Assembly (NCBI GenBank): GCA_900315835.1
Contig: ONAR01000006.1
Coordinates: 1-64,000, forward strand
Source of the DNA: an uncultured Prevotella sp.
GTDB lineage: Bacteria > Bacteroidota > Bacteroidia > Bacteroidales > Bacteroidaceae
DNA: 64,000 bases
Direction of reading: 5' to 3'
In this document: positions 9,001 to 17,583 of the stretch, piece by piece
How positions within the stretch are numbered: position 1 is the first letter of the stretch
How the letters are laid out: each line of letters starts with the position of its first letter
Made by a program: the position numbers and the translations under genes
The notes under the pieces: generated by a model
Databases searched by the model: none
What the model saw: the letters and a program-made list of their open reading frames with translations, nothing else
Told to the model about the DNA's origin: nothing

Positions 9001-9081
9001 ATAGAAGCTATAGAAGCTATAGAAACTATAGAAACTATAGAGACTATAGAGACTATAGAAACTATAGAGACTATAGAGACT
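9001..9081. repeat. Nine tandem 9-bp units between ATPase and helicase genes
   Basis: Nine units of ATAGARRCT run from 9001 to 9081, differing only at two positions. Read on the coding (reverse) strand the units are TAGTCTCTA or TAGTTTCTA, and the first TAG is the stop codon of the BrxD-like gene. Every unit therefore repeats an in-frame stop. Confidence 0.95.
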
Positions 9082-10411
9082 AAATGCTGAACTCGGCAAA
9101 GCGGGGGTCAGTGGCGGCGTCGGACTGCTGCTCCAGCGAGGGCTTGGCGTAGCTGAAGGTGTCTGACTGAAGCAGCGCGCGCAGGTCGGCCGTCGGGTTC
9201 TGGTAGAGGATGTCGAGCAGTTCGATGAAGTCGCGGATGACCTCACGCGGCGTGATATGCTCATCGGCGCCGATGCGGCCATACTCAATCTTGATGAAGT
9301 CGGCCAGATCGTGGTCGTCGACCGTACGCTGATAGCCATAGAGCGTGGCGTGGATGTCGGCGAGTTTCTCCGTCAATACGAGCATTTCCTCCGAGGTGAG
9401 CGGCTGCAGACGCAGTACCGGCCCCATCAGGTCCTGCATACCCTGCGACTGCGCAAACTTACCCTCCTGCAATCGGGAGCGCAGTGCCTCGTAGCTGTAG
9501 ATGCCACGGTGGCGGTCCTCGATGCATTGCGGCGTTCCGCTCATCACCATACCGATGTACTGCGCCTTGCCCTGCAGGGCGTCGTTATACATCGTAAGCA
9601 TCTTCTCGTAGTTGTATTGCCGTGAGATGCTGTTGGGTATCTTGTAGAGGTTGACCAGCTCGTCGATGAAGACCATCAGTCCCTCGTAACCCGCCTGCCG
9701 GAAGAAGTAAGCCAGGAGCTTGAGGTAGTCGTACCAGTCGTCATCGCTGATAATCACCGTCACACCGAGTTCCTGCCGTGCCTCGGTCTTTGTGGCGTAC
9801 TCACCGCGGAACCATTTCAGCACCTTGCCCTTGAGCTCATCGTCGCCCTCGGTGAAGGCGCGGTAGTAGAGCGAGAGCAGGCGTGCGAAGTCGAAGCCGT
9901 GGACGAGGTTCTGCATCGACCGTATGACGTTCATGATGCGCTGCTCCACGGCTTGGGCAAAGGCGCTGTCGTCGAGGCTCAGCCCCGTCTCAGCAGCCGT
10001 ATCGGTCTGCACATTGCTAATCCATCGGTCGAGGACAAGCGTCAGTGCGCCACCCTCGGGTTTCGACTTCACGCTGAGGTTGCGCAACAGTTCGCGGTAG
10101 GTAGCCAATCCCTGCCCCTGATTGCCCTGCAACCGGCGTTCGGGTGAGAGGTCGGCGTCAGCCACGACGAAGTTGCGGTCCATCACATGGTTGCGGATGG
10201 TCTGCAACAGAAACGATTTACCGCTGCCGTATTTGCCTACGATGAAGCGGAACGACGCGCCGCCGTTGCCCACGATGTCGACGTCGTGGAGCAGCGCCTC
10301 AACCTCACGCCGCCGACCCACGGCGATGTAAGGCAATCCGATGCGCGGTACGACGCCGCCCTTCAGCGAATTGATAATGGTCTGTGCAATGCGTTTGGGT
10401 ATCTTTATCAT
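9080..10411 (-). CDS. BrxD-like (DUF2791) P-loop ATPase
   Basis: The 443-residue protein matches the BREX ATP-binding protein family BrxD/DUF2791 in length and layout. It opens with a short helix, then the PYIAVGRRREVEAL segment, Walker A GKYGSGKS (59-66) and a Walker B strand ending MVFIDELVNL. A later MSGTPQCIED segment resembles the family's sensor region. In type 2 BREX loci BrxD accompanies the helicase BrxHI. Here it sits between an Lhr/BrxHI-like helicase and a TerB-domain protein, with none of the methylase, phosphatase-like or BrxC-type genes of BREX. Its ATG overlaps the stop of the upstream gene (ATGA), which implies translational coupling. Its stop codon begins the 9-bp repeat array. 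Confidence 0.85.
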   Translation of the reverse strand: MIKIPKRIAQTIINSLKGGVVPRIGLPYIAVGRRREVEALLHDVDIVGNGGASFRFIVGKYGSGKSFLLQTIRNHVMDRNFVVADADLSPERRLQGNQGQGLATYRELLRNLSVKSKPEGGALTLVLDRWISNVQTDTAAETGLSLDDSAFAQAVEQRIMNVIRSMQNLVHGFDFARLLSLYYRAFTEGDDELKGKVLKWFRGEYATKTEARQELGVTVIISDDDWYDYLKLLAYFFRQAGYEGLMVFIDELVNLYKIPNSISRQYNYEKMLTMYNDALQGKAQYIGMVMSGTPQCIEDRHRGIYSYEALRSRLQEGKFAQSQGMQDLMGPVLRLQPLTSEEMLVLTEKLADIHATLYGYQRTVDDHDLADFIKIEYGRIGADEHITPREVIRDFIELLDILYQNPTADLRALLQSDTFSYAKPSLEQQSDAATDPRFAEFSI

Positions 10412-12078
10412 TTGTTCAACTCCTTTTCTATATCTTCTACATAATCTTCTATCACCTTCGGGCCTTCGCCGTCATCCTCCAACACAACGTCGCCCAACCA
10501 GTCCATGGCTTTGTTGTTGACCGCGTCCATCATTACGCCCAAAGGCTTATGCTGCTGGCGAAGATAGGTCTGCCAGTCGCCGCCCTGGAGCAGCAGCCGC
10601 AGGAACACCTGTTCTTCAGTTGAGAACAGCGTATCAGTGGCTGCTGTGGAAGAGGATTGTTCACTTGCCGCCGTGGATGAGGATTGTTCACTTGCCGCCG
10701 TGGATGAGGATTGTTCACTTGCCGCCGTGGATGAGGATTGTTCCTCAGCCGCAGGATGGACCTCCACCGGAGCCCCTACCCCATTGGCATCCTCCCGCTC
10801 CTCGTCGGTCAGCAGGGCATCGCGCACGGCAGCGGCATCATCACGTATGCGGTCGAGCTTGGTGAAGTCGACGGTCACCTTCGGGCGCAGAGCCTCAGCA
10901 CGCTCCGCCAGCCAGTCGTTAATTACCTGTTGGATGGCGTCCTGCATCTCCTTGTCCATCGGCTTGGGCGCAATCTTAGGCGTCACCCGCAGCGACAGCC
11001 GGAGTCGGCGGTCGGTCTCACGCAAGATGGCGCCAATGGGACCGCCACGATGGGTGGACAGCCGCTGAGAATACGTCGTCTCCGTCCATATTCCGCTGTG
11101 ACACACGTATTTCCGACGCAGGCTAATGGTCACCTCCTGCTCTCTCACGGGCGAGGGGTCGTAGAACATCGCAGCCTCAAACATCGGATGCGCTACCTGC
11201 CGCTTCATGCCCATGCTGAGCGTCTCAAGGCGGTGATGGGTGAGTTTCTCCAACAGTCCCGCCACACCGCGGATAACCCTCGGCACCACGGCCTCTACCG
11301 CCTCAGGCTGTTTCTTATAGAGTGCGCCACCCGTGAGGTTATAGCTCGACAGCGACGTCACCGTCTGAAACAGCAGTTTGTCGGGCACCGTATTGCGGTT
11401 GACCAGTACCAGCGCCTCAGCATCCTCATGCCGCTCGGCGGCGAACTGTTCGGCGATGTGGCCGGTGAGATTATGATATACCACGAAGTCGCGCGTCCAC
11501 AACCTGAGGTAGCGGTTCAGACTGGGTTCGGTGGTATAATTGGTCCGCAGCTCCTGTAGCAGTTCATAGGCTTCCTCGGCATCCTTACACCCAATCATCA
11601 TCATCAACTCATACACATAGACGAAGAGGTAGGACAGCGGCACCTCAGGGTATTTGCCTTGCCTCAACAGATGACGCACAGTGAAATAGCTGCGCAACTG
11701 CGCTATGGTCATGCTGTGGTAAGTGGGGAAATAGCAATGGAACGGCACGATGGGCGAATGGTCGACATAATCGGCCATCACCACAGCCTCGTTGTAGAAC
11801 GCACGGTTTTGCGTGAACGTCCAGTGGTCGCGCAGCATCATACTGTGCAGCACCTTCAACTGCTCCGGCAGTCCGTCGAGACGTTGTGCCGCGTCGTCAG
11901 CGGGCGGGTTCACGCTCGGGGACACCCCACCGGCGCGTCCGCCAGACCACGCCGGACGCTCGGGCAACTGCTCGGGCGCCACGTAGTCCCAGCTGCCGCC
12001 ACCTGCCCTACCACTGAAGCTGTCGCTGTCGGGAAAGAGCGGTGTGTCGCCGTAGGCTGTCTTGAAATCGTCGTCCAT
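10408..12078 (-). CDS. TerB_N/TerB_C domain protein
   Basis: I place the start at 12078, giving 556 residues. An upstream in-frame start at 12393 would run back through the riboswitch on the opposite strand and adds no recognisable domain. A low-complexity N-terminus leads into a TerB_N-like domain (about 70-270), recognised by YFPTYHSMTIAQLRSYFTVR and LSYLFVYVYELM. The C-terminal third fits TerB_C: VTVDFTKLDRIRDDAAAV, then LFSTEEQVFLRLLLQGGDW and an IEDYVEDIEKEL end. TerB_C is interrupted by a 9-residue repeat linker. TerB-type domains occur in tellurite and phage-stress systems, and their biochemistry is poorly known. It is first in the cassette and translationally coupled to the BrxD-like ATPase. 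A -7 box lies 20 bases upstream of the start. Confidence 0.85.
   Translation of the reverse strand: MDDDFKTAYGDTPLFPDSDSFSGRAGGGSWDYVAPEQLPERPAWSGGRAGGVSPSVNPPADDAAQRLDGLPEQLKVLHSMMLRDHWTFTQNRAFYNEAVVMADYVDHSPIVPFHCYFPTYHSMTIAQLRSYFTVRHLLRQGKYPEVPLSYLFVYVYELMMMIGCKDAEEAYELLQELRTNYTTEPSLNRYLRLWTRDFVVYHNLTGHIAEQFAAERHEDAEALVLVNRNTVPDKLLFQTVTSLSSYNLTGGALYKKQPEAVEAVVPRVIRGVAGLLEKLTHHRLETLSMGMKRQVAHPMFEAAMFYDPSPVREQEVTISLRRKYVCHSGIWTETTYSQRLSTHRGGPIGAILRETDRRLRLSLRVTPKIAPKPMDKEMQDAIQQVINDWLAERAEALRPKVTVDFTKLDRIRDDAAAVRDALLTDEEREDANGVGAPVEVHPAAEEQSSSTAASEQSSSTAASEQSSSTAASEQSSSTAATDTLFSTEEQVFLRLLLQGGDWQTYLRQQHKPLGVMMDAVNNKAMDWLGDVVLEDDGEGPKVIEDYVEDIEKELNK
10640..10747. repeat. Four in-frame 27-bp repeats in the terB-like gene
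   Basis: Four 27-bp units (starting 10640, 10667, 10694 and 10721) encode repeats of the 9-residue motif SSSTAASEQ at about residues 445-480. The middle two are identical. They form a flexible linker inside the TerB_C region, and any change of copy number keeps the frame. Confidence 0.95.
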
Positions 12079-12097
12079 CAATGCTGTTTTTAAGTTA

Positions 12098-12105
12098 CAA
12101 AGATA
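12098..12105 (-). promoter_or_regulatory. -7 box of the TerB-BrxD-helicase cassette
   Basis: TATCTTTG on the reverse strand lies 20 bases upstream of the ATG at 12078, supporting that start. No good TTG is found at the expected -33 distance. Confidence 0.5.
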
Positions 12106-12166
12106 CCATTTTTTGTTGAAACGGCGGTTGCCATGCCGCACAATCTTTTCAAAAAAACACGCTTTT

Positions 12167-12199
12167 TTGCCCATATCAAGGAAAATAATCGTAATTTTG
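12167..12199 (+). promoter_or_regulatory. Promoter of the B12 uptake operon
   Basis: TTG (12167-12169), a 22-base spacer and TAATTTTG (12192-12199) lie directly ahead of the riboswitch. The spacer is slightly longer than usual. Confidence 0.55.
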
Positions 12200-12204
12200 C
12201 AACC

Positions 12205-12431
12205 GTATAACCATTTAGTCGCCGGTTCACGCCCATGCGTGATGAAAAGGGAACGGGGTGAGAATCCCCGACAGACCCGCTGCTGTGTGCGGTCCGTCAC
12301 GACAAAGCGAACACACGATAGCCACTGACATTTTATTCGGGAAGGCTGTTTGCTTTGTTTTTGACCGCGAGCCAGAAGACCTGCCAGCGACATAACGATT
12401 GCCCAGTACCTCGTGGATTAGGCGCTGGCAG
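12205..12431 (+). promoter_or_regulatory. Cobalamin riboswitch
   Basis: Conserved elements appear in order: AAAAGGGAA (12245-12253), GGTGAGAATCCCCGACAG, CCCGCTGCTGT, and the B12 box AGCCAGAAGACCTGCC (12370-12385). It binds adenosylcobalamin-type ligands and normally shuts off uptake genes. CTGCCAGCG (12381-12389), overlapping the 3' end of the B12 box, is the exact complement of CGCTGGCAG (12423-12431), which touches the GTG start of the receptor gene. The expression platform therefore looks translational. No poly-U terminator was seen. Confidence 0.95.
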
Positions 12432-14479
12432 TGAAAACAGCAATGACGAAAGCATGTGTTTTGAGCTTGCTATTGGCTTGTGCCATGACGGCATGGGCGA
12501 AGGAAGGCGTTACAGAAACGTCCTCCGCGGTTGTCGGTGCCGATACACTCCTGAGCGACAGCACGATGCGCATCAGCGAGGTGACGGTCTATGGCCACAG
12601 CATAGGCGAGATAGTACCGGCACAGCATCTCTCGGGCGAGCGTCTCAGGTCGCTGTCGTCATTCTCCGTCGCCGACGCCATCCGCTATTTCTCAGGCGTG
12701 CAACTCAAGGACTATGGAGGCGTGGGCGGACTCAAGACCATTGATGTCAGGTCAATGGGTACCAATCACATGGGCATCTTTTACGACGGACTTCCGCTGG
12801 GCAACGCACAGAACGGACAGATTGACCTCGGCCGCTTCTCCATGGACAACATTGAGGAAATAAGCCTTTACAACGGGCAGAAGAGCGACATTTTCCAGTC
12901 GGCACGCGACTTCGGCAGCTCTGGCACGGTGTATATCCGCACGCGGCGTCCACAGTTTGAAAGGGGCAAAAGCTACAATCTGCGCCTCACCGAAAAGTTT
13001 GGTTCGTTCGGACTCTCCGACCCCTCGGTGGTTTGGGAACAGCGGTGGAGCCCGCGCCTCTCGTCGTCGCTGAGTGCCGAATGGATTAATGCGAGCGGAA
13101 AATACCGGTTCCGTTACCGCCGCAAGTTCCCCGACGGCACGGTGGCCTGGGACACGACGGTCATCCGCCGCAACGGCGACATCGCCTCGCTGCGACTTGA
13201 GGGCGCACTCTTCGGCACGTTCACAGGCGGCCGATGGGACGGCAAAGTGTATTACTACGACTCGGAGCGCGGCATCCCCGGAGCCATCGTCAACAACGTG
13301 TGGAAGCGGTCGCAACGGCAGTGGGACCGCAACTTCTTCGTGCAGGGCAACGCCGAACAGCGTGTCAGCGACCGCTACGAATACAAGGTCAGCGCAAAGT
13401 ATGCCAACGACTACCTGCGCTACCTCAATCCCGACACTACCCTACTCTACGTCAACAACCGTTTCCGCCAACAGGAATGGTACATCTCCACGGCTCACCA
13501 CTTCACGCCAACGGCCCATTGGGACTGCGACTTTTCGGTTGATTACCAGTACAACACGCTCAACGCCAACCTCGCCGACTTTGTCTATCCCTGGCGCCAC
13601 ACGCTGCTCTCGGCTATCGCCATGAGCTATCAGTGGGGCCTGGTGAAGGTGATGGGCAGCGTGCTGGCCACGAACATCTGGGAAAAACAGCGCAACAGCT
13701 TCCACAAGCTCTCGCCCGCCCTTTTCCTGTCATGGCGCGCGGCCGACGGCCTGTCGCTGCGTGCGTTTTATAAGCGCATCTTCCGCATGCCGACATTCAA
13801 TGACCTGTATTACACCGATATCGGCAATACCGACCTACGACCCGAATACGCCACACAATGGGACATCGGCACGCTCTATTCAAAATCTGTCAGCCAGCAC
13901 TGGCTCACGAAGATTGAACTGAAGGCCGACGCCTACTACAACCATGTGGATGACAAGATTATCGCCGTACCGAGCGGGTCGGGACAGTACCGATGGATGA
14001 TGATGAACATCGGCAAGGTGCATATCCTCGGCATTGAGACTTCGGCGCAGGCCGTGCTGCGACCCTTGCGCGACTGGATGTTCAACGTATGCTGCAGCTA
14101 CACCTACCAGAAGGCGCAGGACTATACCGACCCTACCGACAACGACCCCGTGTCAGGTTCCTACAAAGGTCAGATTGCCTACACGCCCTGGCACAGTGGC
14201 TCGGTTACAGCCAATCTTGTGTGGCGCACACTGGGCATCAACTACGCCTTTGTCTATGTGGGCGAGCGTTATCACAATTCGGCCAACATCCCCGTCAACC
14301 GCGAGCAGCCGTGGTACACTCACGACCTCAGCGCATCGTGGCAATGGCGGTGGAGCGTGTGGAGCGGACAACTGGCCGTGGAGTGCAACAACGTATTCAA
14401 CCAGCAATACGACGTGGTGCTCAATTATCCCATGCCGGGCCGCAACTGGCGGTTTATCGTTAAACTGAATATTCCCTGA
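12431..14479 (+). CDS. btuB: BtuB-like TonB-dependent cobalamin receptor
   Basis: This 682-residue outer-membrane receptor has a signal peptide (about 1-23, ending AWA), a plug domain (about 50-165, with VADAIRYFSGVQLKDYGGVGGLKTIDVRSMGTNH-like order of features) and a 22-strand-type barrel filling the rest, with many aromatic strand ends. Annotated start is GTG 12431; ATG 12443 is an alternative that keeps the signal peptide. It lies directly behind a cobalamin riboswitch and is followed after 6 bases by a BtuG-like lipoprotein, so cobalamin or a corrinoid is the expected substrate. Import across the inner membrane would need genes that are not in this window. Confidence 0.9.
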   Translation: MKTAMTKACVLSLLLACAMTAWAKEGVTETSSAVVGADTLLSDSTMRISEVTVYGHSIGEIVPAQHLSGERLRSLSSFSVADAIRYFSGVQLKDYGGVGGLKTIDVRSMGTNHMGIFYDGLPLGNAQNGQIDLGRFSMDNIEEISLYNGQKSDIFQSARDFGSSGTVYIRTRRPQFERGKSYNLRLTEKFGSFGLSDPSVVWEQRWSPRLSSSLSAEWINASGKYRFRYRRKFPDGTVAWDTTVIRRNGDIASLRLEGALFGTFTGGRWDGKVYYYDSERGIPGAIVNNVWKRSQRQWDRNFFVQGNAEQRVSDRYEYKVSAKYANDYLRYLNPDTTLLYVNNRFRQQEWYISTAHHFTPTAHWDCDFSVDYQYNTLNANLADFVYPWRHTLLSAIAMSYQWGLVKVMGSVLATNIWEKQRNSFHKLSPALFLSWRAADGLSLRAFYKRIFRMPTFNDLYYTDIGNTDLRPEYATQWDIGTLYSKSVSQHWLTKIELKADAYYNHVDDKIIAVPSGSGQYRWMMMNIGKVHILGIETSAQAVLRPLRDWMFNVCCSYTYQKAQDYTDPTDNDPVSGSYKGQIAYTPWHSGSVTANLVWRTLGINYAFVYVGERYHNSANIPVNREQPWYTHDLSASWQWRWSVWSGQLAVECNNVFNQQYDVVLNYPMPGRNWRFIVKLNIP

Positions 14480-14485
14480 CGCACT

Positions 14486-16480
14486 ATGCATAGGTCAATC
14501 TTTCTTCTGGCGCTGCCATTCCTGCTGCTGGCAGGCTGCCGCGACGCCTACGACATCATTCAGCCGGAGCAGGTGCAGGTGGACAGCGCCCGCACCGCCG
14601 GCCACATCACGGGTTTCTATCTGCTCAATGAGGGCAATATGGGGTCGAACAAGGCGTCAATCGACTTCTACAACTATTCCACGGGCGTCTATACGCGCAA
14701 CCAATATACGGGTGCCAACCCTACTGTGACCATGGAGTTAGGTGACGTGGGCAACGACCTGCAGCGCTACGGCAACCGACTGTATGCGGTCATCAACTGC
14801 TCCAACAAGATTGAGGTGATGGACCTGCACACGACCAGACGCATCGGGCAAATCTATCTGCCCAACTGCCGCTACATCACCTTTGACGGACGCTATGCCT
14901 ACGCCACGTCCTACGCCGGCCCCGTCGAGGTCAATCCTGACTACCGCCAGCGGGGCTATGTGGCCAAAATTGACACGGCGACACTGCAGATTGTCGATAC
15001 CTGCCTCGTAGGCTATCAGCCTGACGGCATTGAGGTGGCCGACGGAAAACTCTATGTGGCCAACTCGGGCGGCTACATGGCACCCAACTACGAGCGCACG
15101 CTATCCGTCATCGACCTCGCCACGTTTACAGAGACCCGGCGCATCAATGTCGCCATCAACCTCAACCTGCTCGTCGCTGACAGCCACCACCAGTTGTGGG
15201 TGACCAACCGTGGCGACTATCGCACCATCGCGGCGAAACTCTACTGCATTGATACGCGGACGGATGCCGTCACCGACAGTCTCAACGTGGCCGTAGGCAA
15301 CTGGTGGATCGACGGCGACTCCCTCTACATTTGCGGCAAACAGACCAACACGCTCACCCACGTACAGCAAACAACTTATGCTGTCGTCGATGTGGCGACC
15401 CACCGGCAGGTGAGCAGCCAACTCATTGCCGACGGTACAGACCAGCGTATCCGCACGCCCTACTGCGTCTTTGTCAACCCCGAGACCAAGGACTTCTACA
15501 TCGGCGATGCCAAGAGCTACATCACGCCGGGCGACCTCTACTGCTTCAGCCGTGAAGGGCAGCTGCAATGGCACGTGGCTACGGGCGACATTCCTGCCCA
15601 CGCGGTTTTTCTCACCGATGCAACCACCGGGAAAAGCGGAGACAGCGGACAGACGACTACAGGCAGCGCTTATATCTCAAAGGTGTTTGAATACCAGCCC
15701 GCGCCGGGACAATTCATCAACCAGGCACCAGAATACGAGGCGGGCGACGATGCCGAGGCCATGCGCCGAAAGGCTGAGCAATACATCGTGGGTACAGCCA
15801 ACACGCCACTCTCATTAGGCGGCTTCGGCGGTTATGTGGTGTTCGGCTTCGACCATAAGATACCCAACGTGAGCGGCGAGCGCGACTTCCAAGTACTGGG
15901 CAACGCCATCAGTTCCGACCGCACGACGCAGCGCCCGGGCGGCAGTTCGGAGCCGGGCATTATCATGGTGAGCGAGGACACAAACGGCAACGGACTGCCC
16001 GACGATACGTGGTACGAGATTGCCGGCAGCGAATACAACAACGCACAGACCCAACACAACTACACCATCACCTACTCGCGCGGCGACGGCGACATCAGCT
16101 GGACCGACAGCAACGGGCAGAGCGGCACCACCAACCGCAACGAATGGCATACCCAGCAGAGCTACTATCCGTTGTGGCTTAAGGCCGACCGTCTGACGTT
16201 CACTGGCACGCGTCTGCCAGACAACGGCGCCGACGAGACAGGCGACAGCACATATTTCGTACAATATTTCTACGATTACGGCTACGCCGACAACCGGCCC
16301 AACAGCGACCCGCAGTCGCAGATCGACATCGACTGGGCCGTGGATGCCAACGGGCAACCTGTCCATCTGAGCGGCATCAACTTTGTCAAGGTCTATACCG
16401 GAGTCAACCAGCAATGCGGATGGCTTGGCGAAACCAGCACAGAGGTGACGGGAGCCAAAGACCTGCATTGGAACAAATAA
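14486..16480 (+). CDS. BtuG-like beta-propeller surface lipoprotein with extra C-terminal domain
   Basis: The 664-residue protein has a lipoprotein signal (LLLAGC, Cys near 18). From about 40 to 390 it shows repeated propeller-type strands with motifs such as GNDLQRYGNRLYAV, PDGIEVADGKLYVANSGG and LWVTNRGDY, like YncE/DUF5074 proteins and the B12-binding surface lipoprotein BtuG of Bacteroides. A second region (about 430-664) is not part of the propeller. It includes VVFGFDHKIPN, then an SEDTNGNGLPDDTWYEIAGSEY stretch with a Ca-binding look. The position between a BtuB-like receptor and a DUF4465 lipoprotein under a B12 riboswitch argues that it captures corrinoids at the surface. The C-terminal domain is unassigned. 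Confidence 0.8.
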   Translation: MHRSIFLLALPFLLLAGCRDAYDIIQPEQVQVDSARTAGHITGFYLLNEGNMGSNKASIDFYNYSTGVYTRNQYTGANPTVTMELGDVGNDLQRYGNRLYAVINCSNKIEVMDLHTTRRIGQIYLPNCRYITFDGRYAYATSYAGPVEVNPDYRQRGYVAKIDTATLQIVDTCLVGYQPDGIEVADGKLYVANSGGYMAPNYERTLSVIDLATFTETRRINVAINLNLLVADSHHQLWVTNRGDYRTIAAKLYCIDTRTDAVTDSLNVAVGNWWIDGDSLYICGKQTNTLTHVQQTTYAVVDVATHRQVSSQLIADGTDQRIRTPYCVFVNPETKDFYIGDAKSYITPGDLYCFSREGQLQWHVATGDIPAHAVFLTDATTGKSGDSGQTTTGSAYISKVFEYQPAPGQFINQAPEYEAGDDAEAMRRKAEQYIVGTANTPLSLGGFGGYVVFGFDHKIPNVSGERDFQVLGNAISSDRTTQRPGGSSEPGIIMVSEDTNGNGLPDDTWYEIAGSEYNNAQTQHNYTITYSRGDGDISWTDSNGQSGTTNRNEWHTQQSYYPLWLKADRLTFTGTRLPDNGADETGDSTYFVQYFYDYGYADNRPNSDPQSQIDIDWAVDANGQPVHLSGINFVKVYTGVNQQCGWLGETSTEVTGAKDLHWNK

Positions 16481-16502
16481 TCATAATTAATTCATACACA
16501 TC

Positions 16503-17264
16503 ATGTTCACATTAAAACATCTTTTCCCCATGGTGGCGCTGGCCACTGTAGTAGCTTTCTCTTTCACTGCCTGCAGCAATGACGACGACAACGACATTGA
16601 GCAGCCCGACAACGACGCCAACTTCGACGACGTCGCCCTGGGCAGCGACAGCGTGCTCGACCTCACTTCCGGCAGCAGCTTCACTTCCAACGGCTACACC
16701 TTCCACTATAGCTACAACGCCCAATACGGCTCATGGTCGGGCTTCACGGTCTCGGGCAAGAAAGACACGTCGTTCAAGGACTACACCACCGACAAAAACA
16801 GCTGCGTCGGTCATGGCTTCAGCGGCAACTTCGCCGTCTATTATCCCACATGGGGCACGCCTTCGACCATCGACCTGCCTGGCACCACCGCCTTTACCGT
16901 CCGCGGATTCTATGGCGCAGTAAACACCTACGTGCAGAATTCTATTGTCAATGGAGACAGCTATGCCAAAAAGTTCACTCATGGCAGCTGGCTTCGCCTC
17001 GACTGCATCGGCGTCAAGGCCGACGGCACGCAGGACACCGTTTCCTACTACTTGGCTGAATATCTCGGCAACCAGCTCAACTATGCCAAGGACTGGACTT
17101 GGTTCGACCTCACACCGTTAGGCGACGTGAAGCAGGTGTATTTTGCTTTCGACGGTAGCGACAAGGGCACCTATGGCCTCAACACGCCGACCTATCTGCT
17201 GCTTGACGACTTCAACGGCATCTACGACAATAAGCATGCTGTGGCAACAAAGGCAACAAGATAA
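16503..17264 (+). CDS. DUF4465 lipoprotein of the B12 uptake operon
   Basis: The 253-residue protein has a lipoprotein signal (FSFTAC, Cys near 24), a short acidic spacer (DDDNDIEQPDND) and a single DUF4465-type beta-sandwich domain. Recognisable pieces are SGSSFTSNGYTFHYSYNAQYGSWSGF, VGHGFSGNFAVYYP and the C-terminal TYLLLDDFNG. DUF4465 proteins often accompany B12 receptors in Bacteroidota. A role as a surface corrinoid-binding accessory, comparable to the BtuH class, is plausible but inferred from position only. It starts 22 bases after the BtuG-like gene and ends the operon. Confidence 0.8.
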   Translation: MFTLKHLFPMVALATVVAFSFTACSNDDDNDIEQPDNDANFDDVALGSDSVLDLTSGSSFTSNGYTFHYSYNAQYGSWSGFTVSGKKDTSFKDYTTDKNSCVGHGFSGNFAVYYPTWGTPSTIDLPGTTAFTVRGFYGAVNTYVQNSIVNGDSYAKKFTHGSWLRLDCIGVKADGTQDTVSYYLAEYLGNQLNYAKDWTWFDLTPLGDVKQVYFAFDGSDKGTYGLNTPTYLLLDDFNGIYDNKHAVATKATR

Positions 17265-17583
17265 ACCGACAATCCGGGCCGAAGCAGTCAACTAAAAGCG
17301 TTAAACCACACGCCCCGTTGGATGACTTGAGACGAGTACTCGAGTAATCCGGCTTAAGTACTGGTAGAGGGCCGCAAGAATGGAGAAGAATGTAAGGCCG
17401 GGGGGTTGTCCCCGCCCCTATGGTGCCGCCATTGCTTTAGTCCCCCATAGCCCATCGGGATCAAAAGCCTGGGCCTGACTATTTTCCTCACTTTGCCGCT
17501 TTTGTAAAAACGTGCGGGTGATGTATAAGGCGACAGAGACAGAGCTAAGCTGGCCTTTGTCCACTTATGTCTTTACAGATAAC
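17265..17583. other. Intergenic stretch without recognised genes
   Basis: About 320 bases separate the B12 operon from the ATPase promoter. I see only short inverted pieces, such as GGGGTTGTCCCC around 17400-17415, which might help termination. No ORF or RNA gene is convincing. Confidence 0.5.

Noticed and set aside
8992..9339. 115-residue ORF ending in SLYSFY-type repeats
   Set aside because: It is an alternate frame of the BrxD-like gene reading into the 9-bp array. It has no start signal or domain.
6669..12078. A complete BREX system
   Set aside because: Only BrxD-like and BrxHI-like genes are present. No PglX methylase, PglZ or BrxC/PglY-type gene exists in the flanking sequence.
12079..12393. 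N-terminal extension of the TerB protein
   Set aside because: It crosses the cobalamin riboswitch and its own -7 box, and adds no domain.
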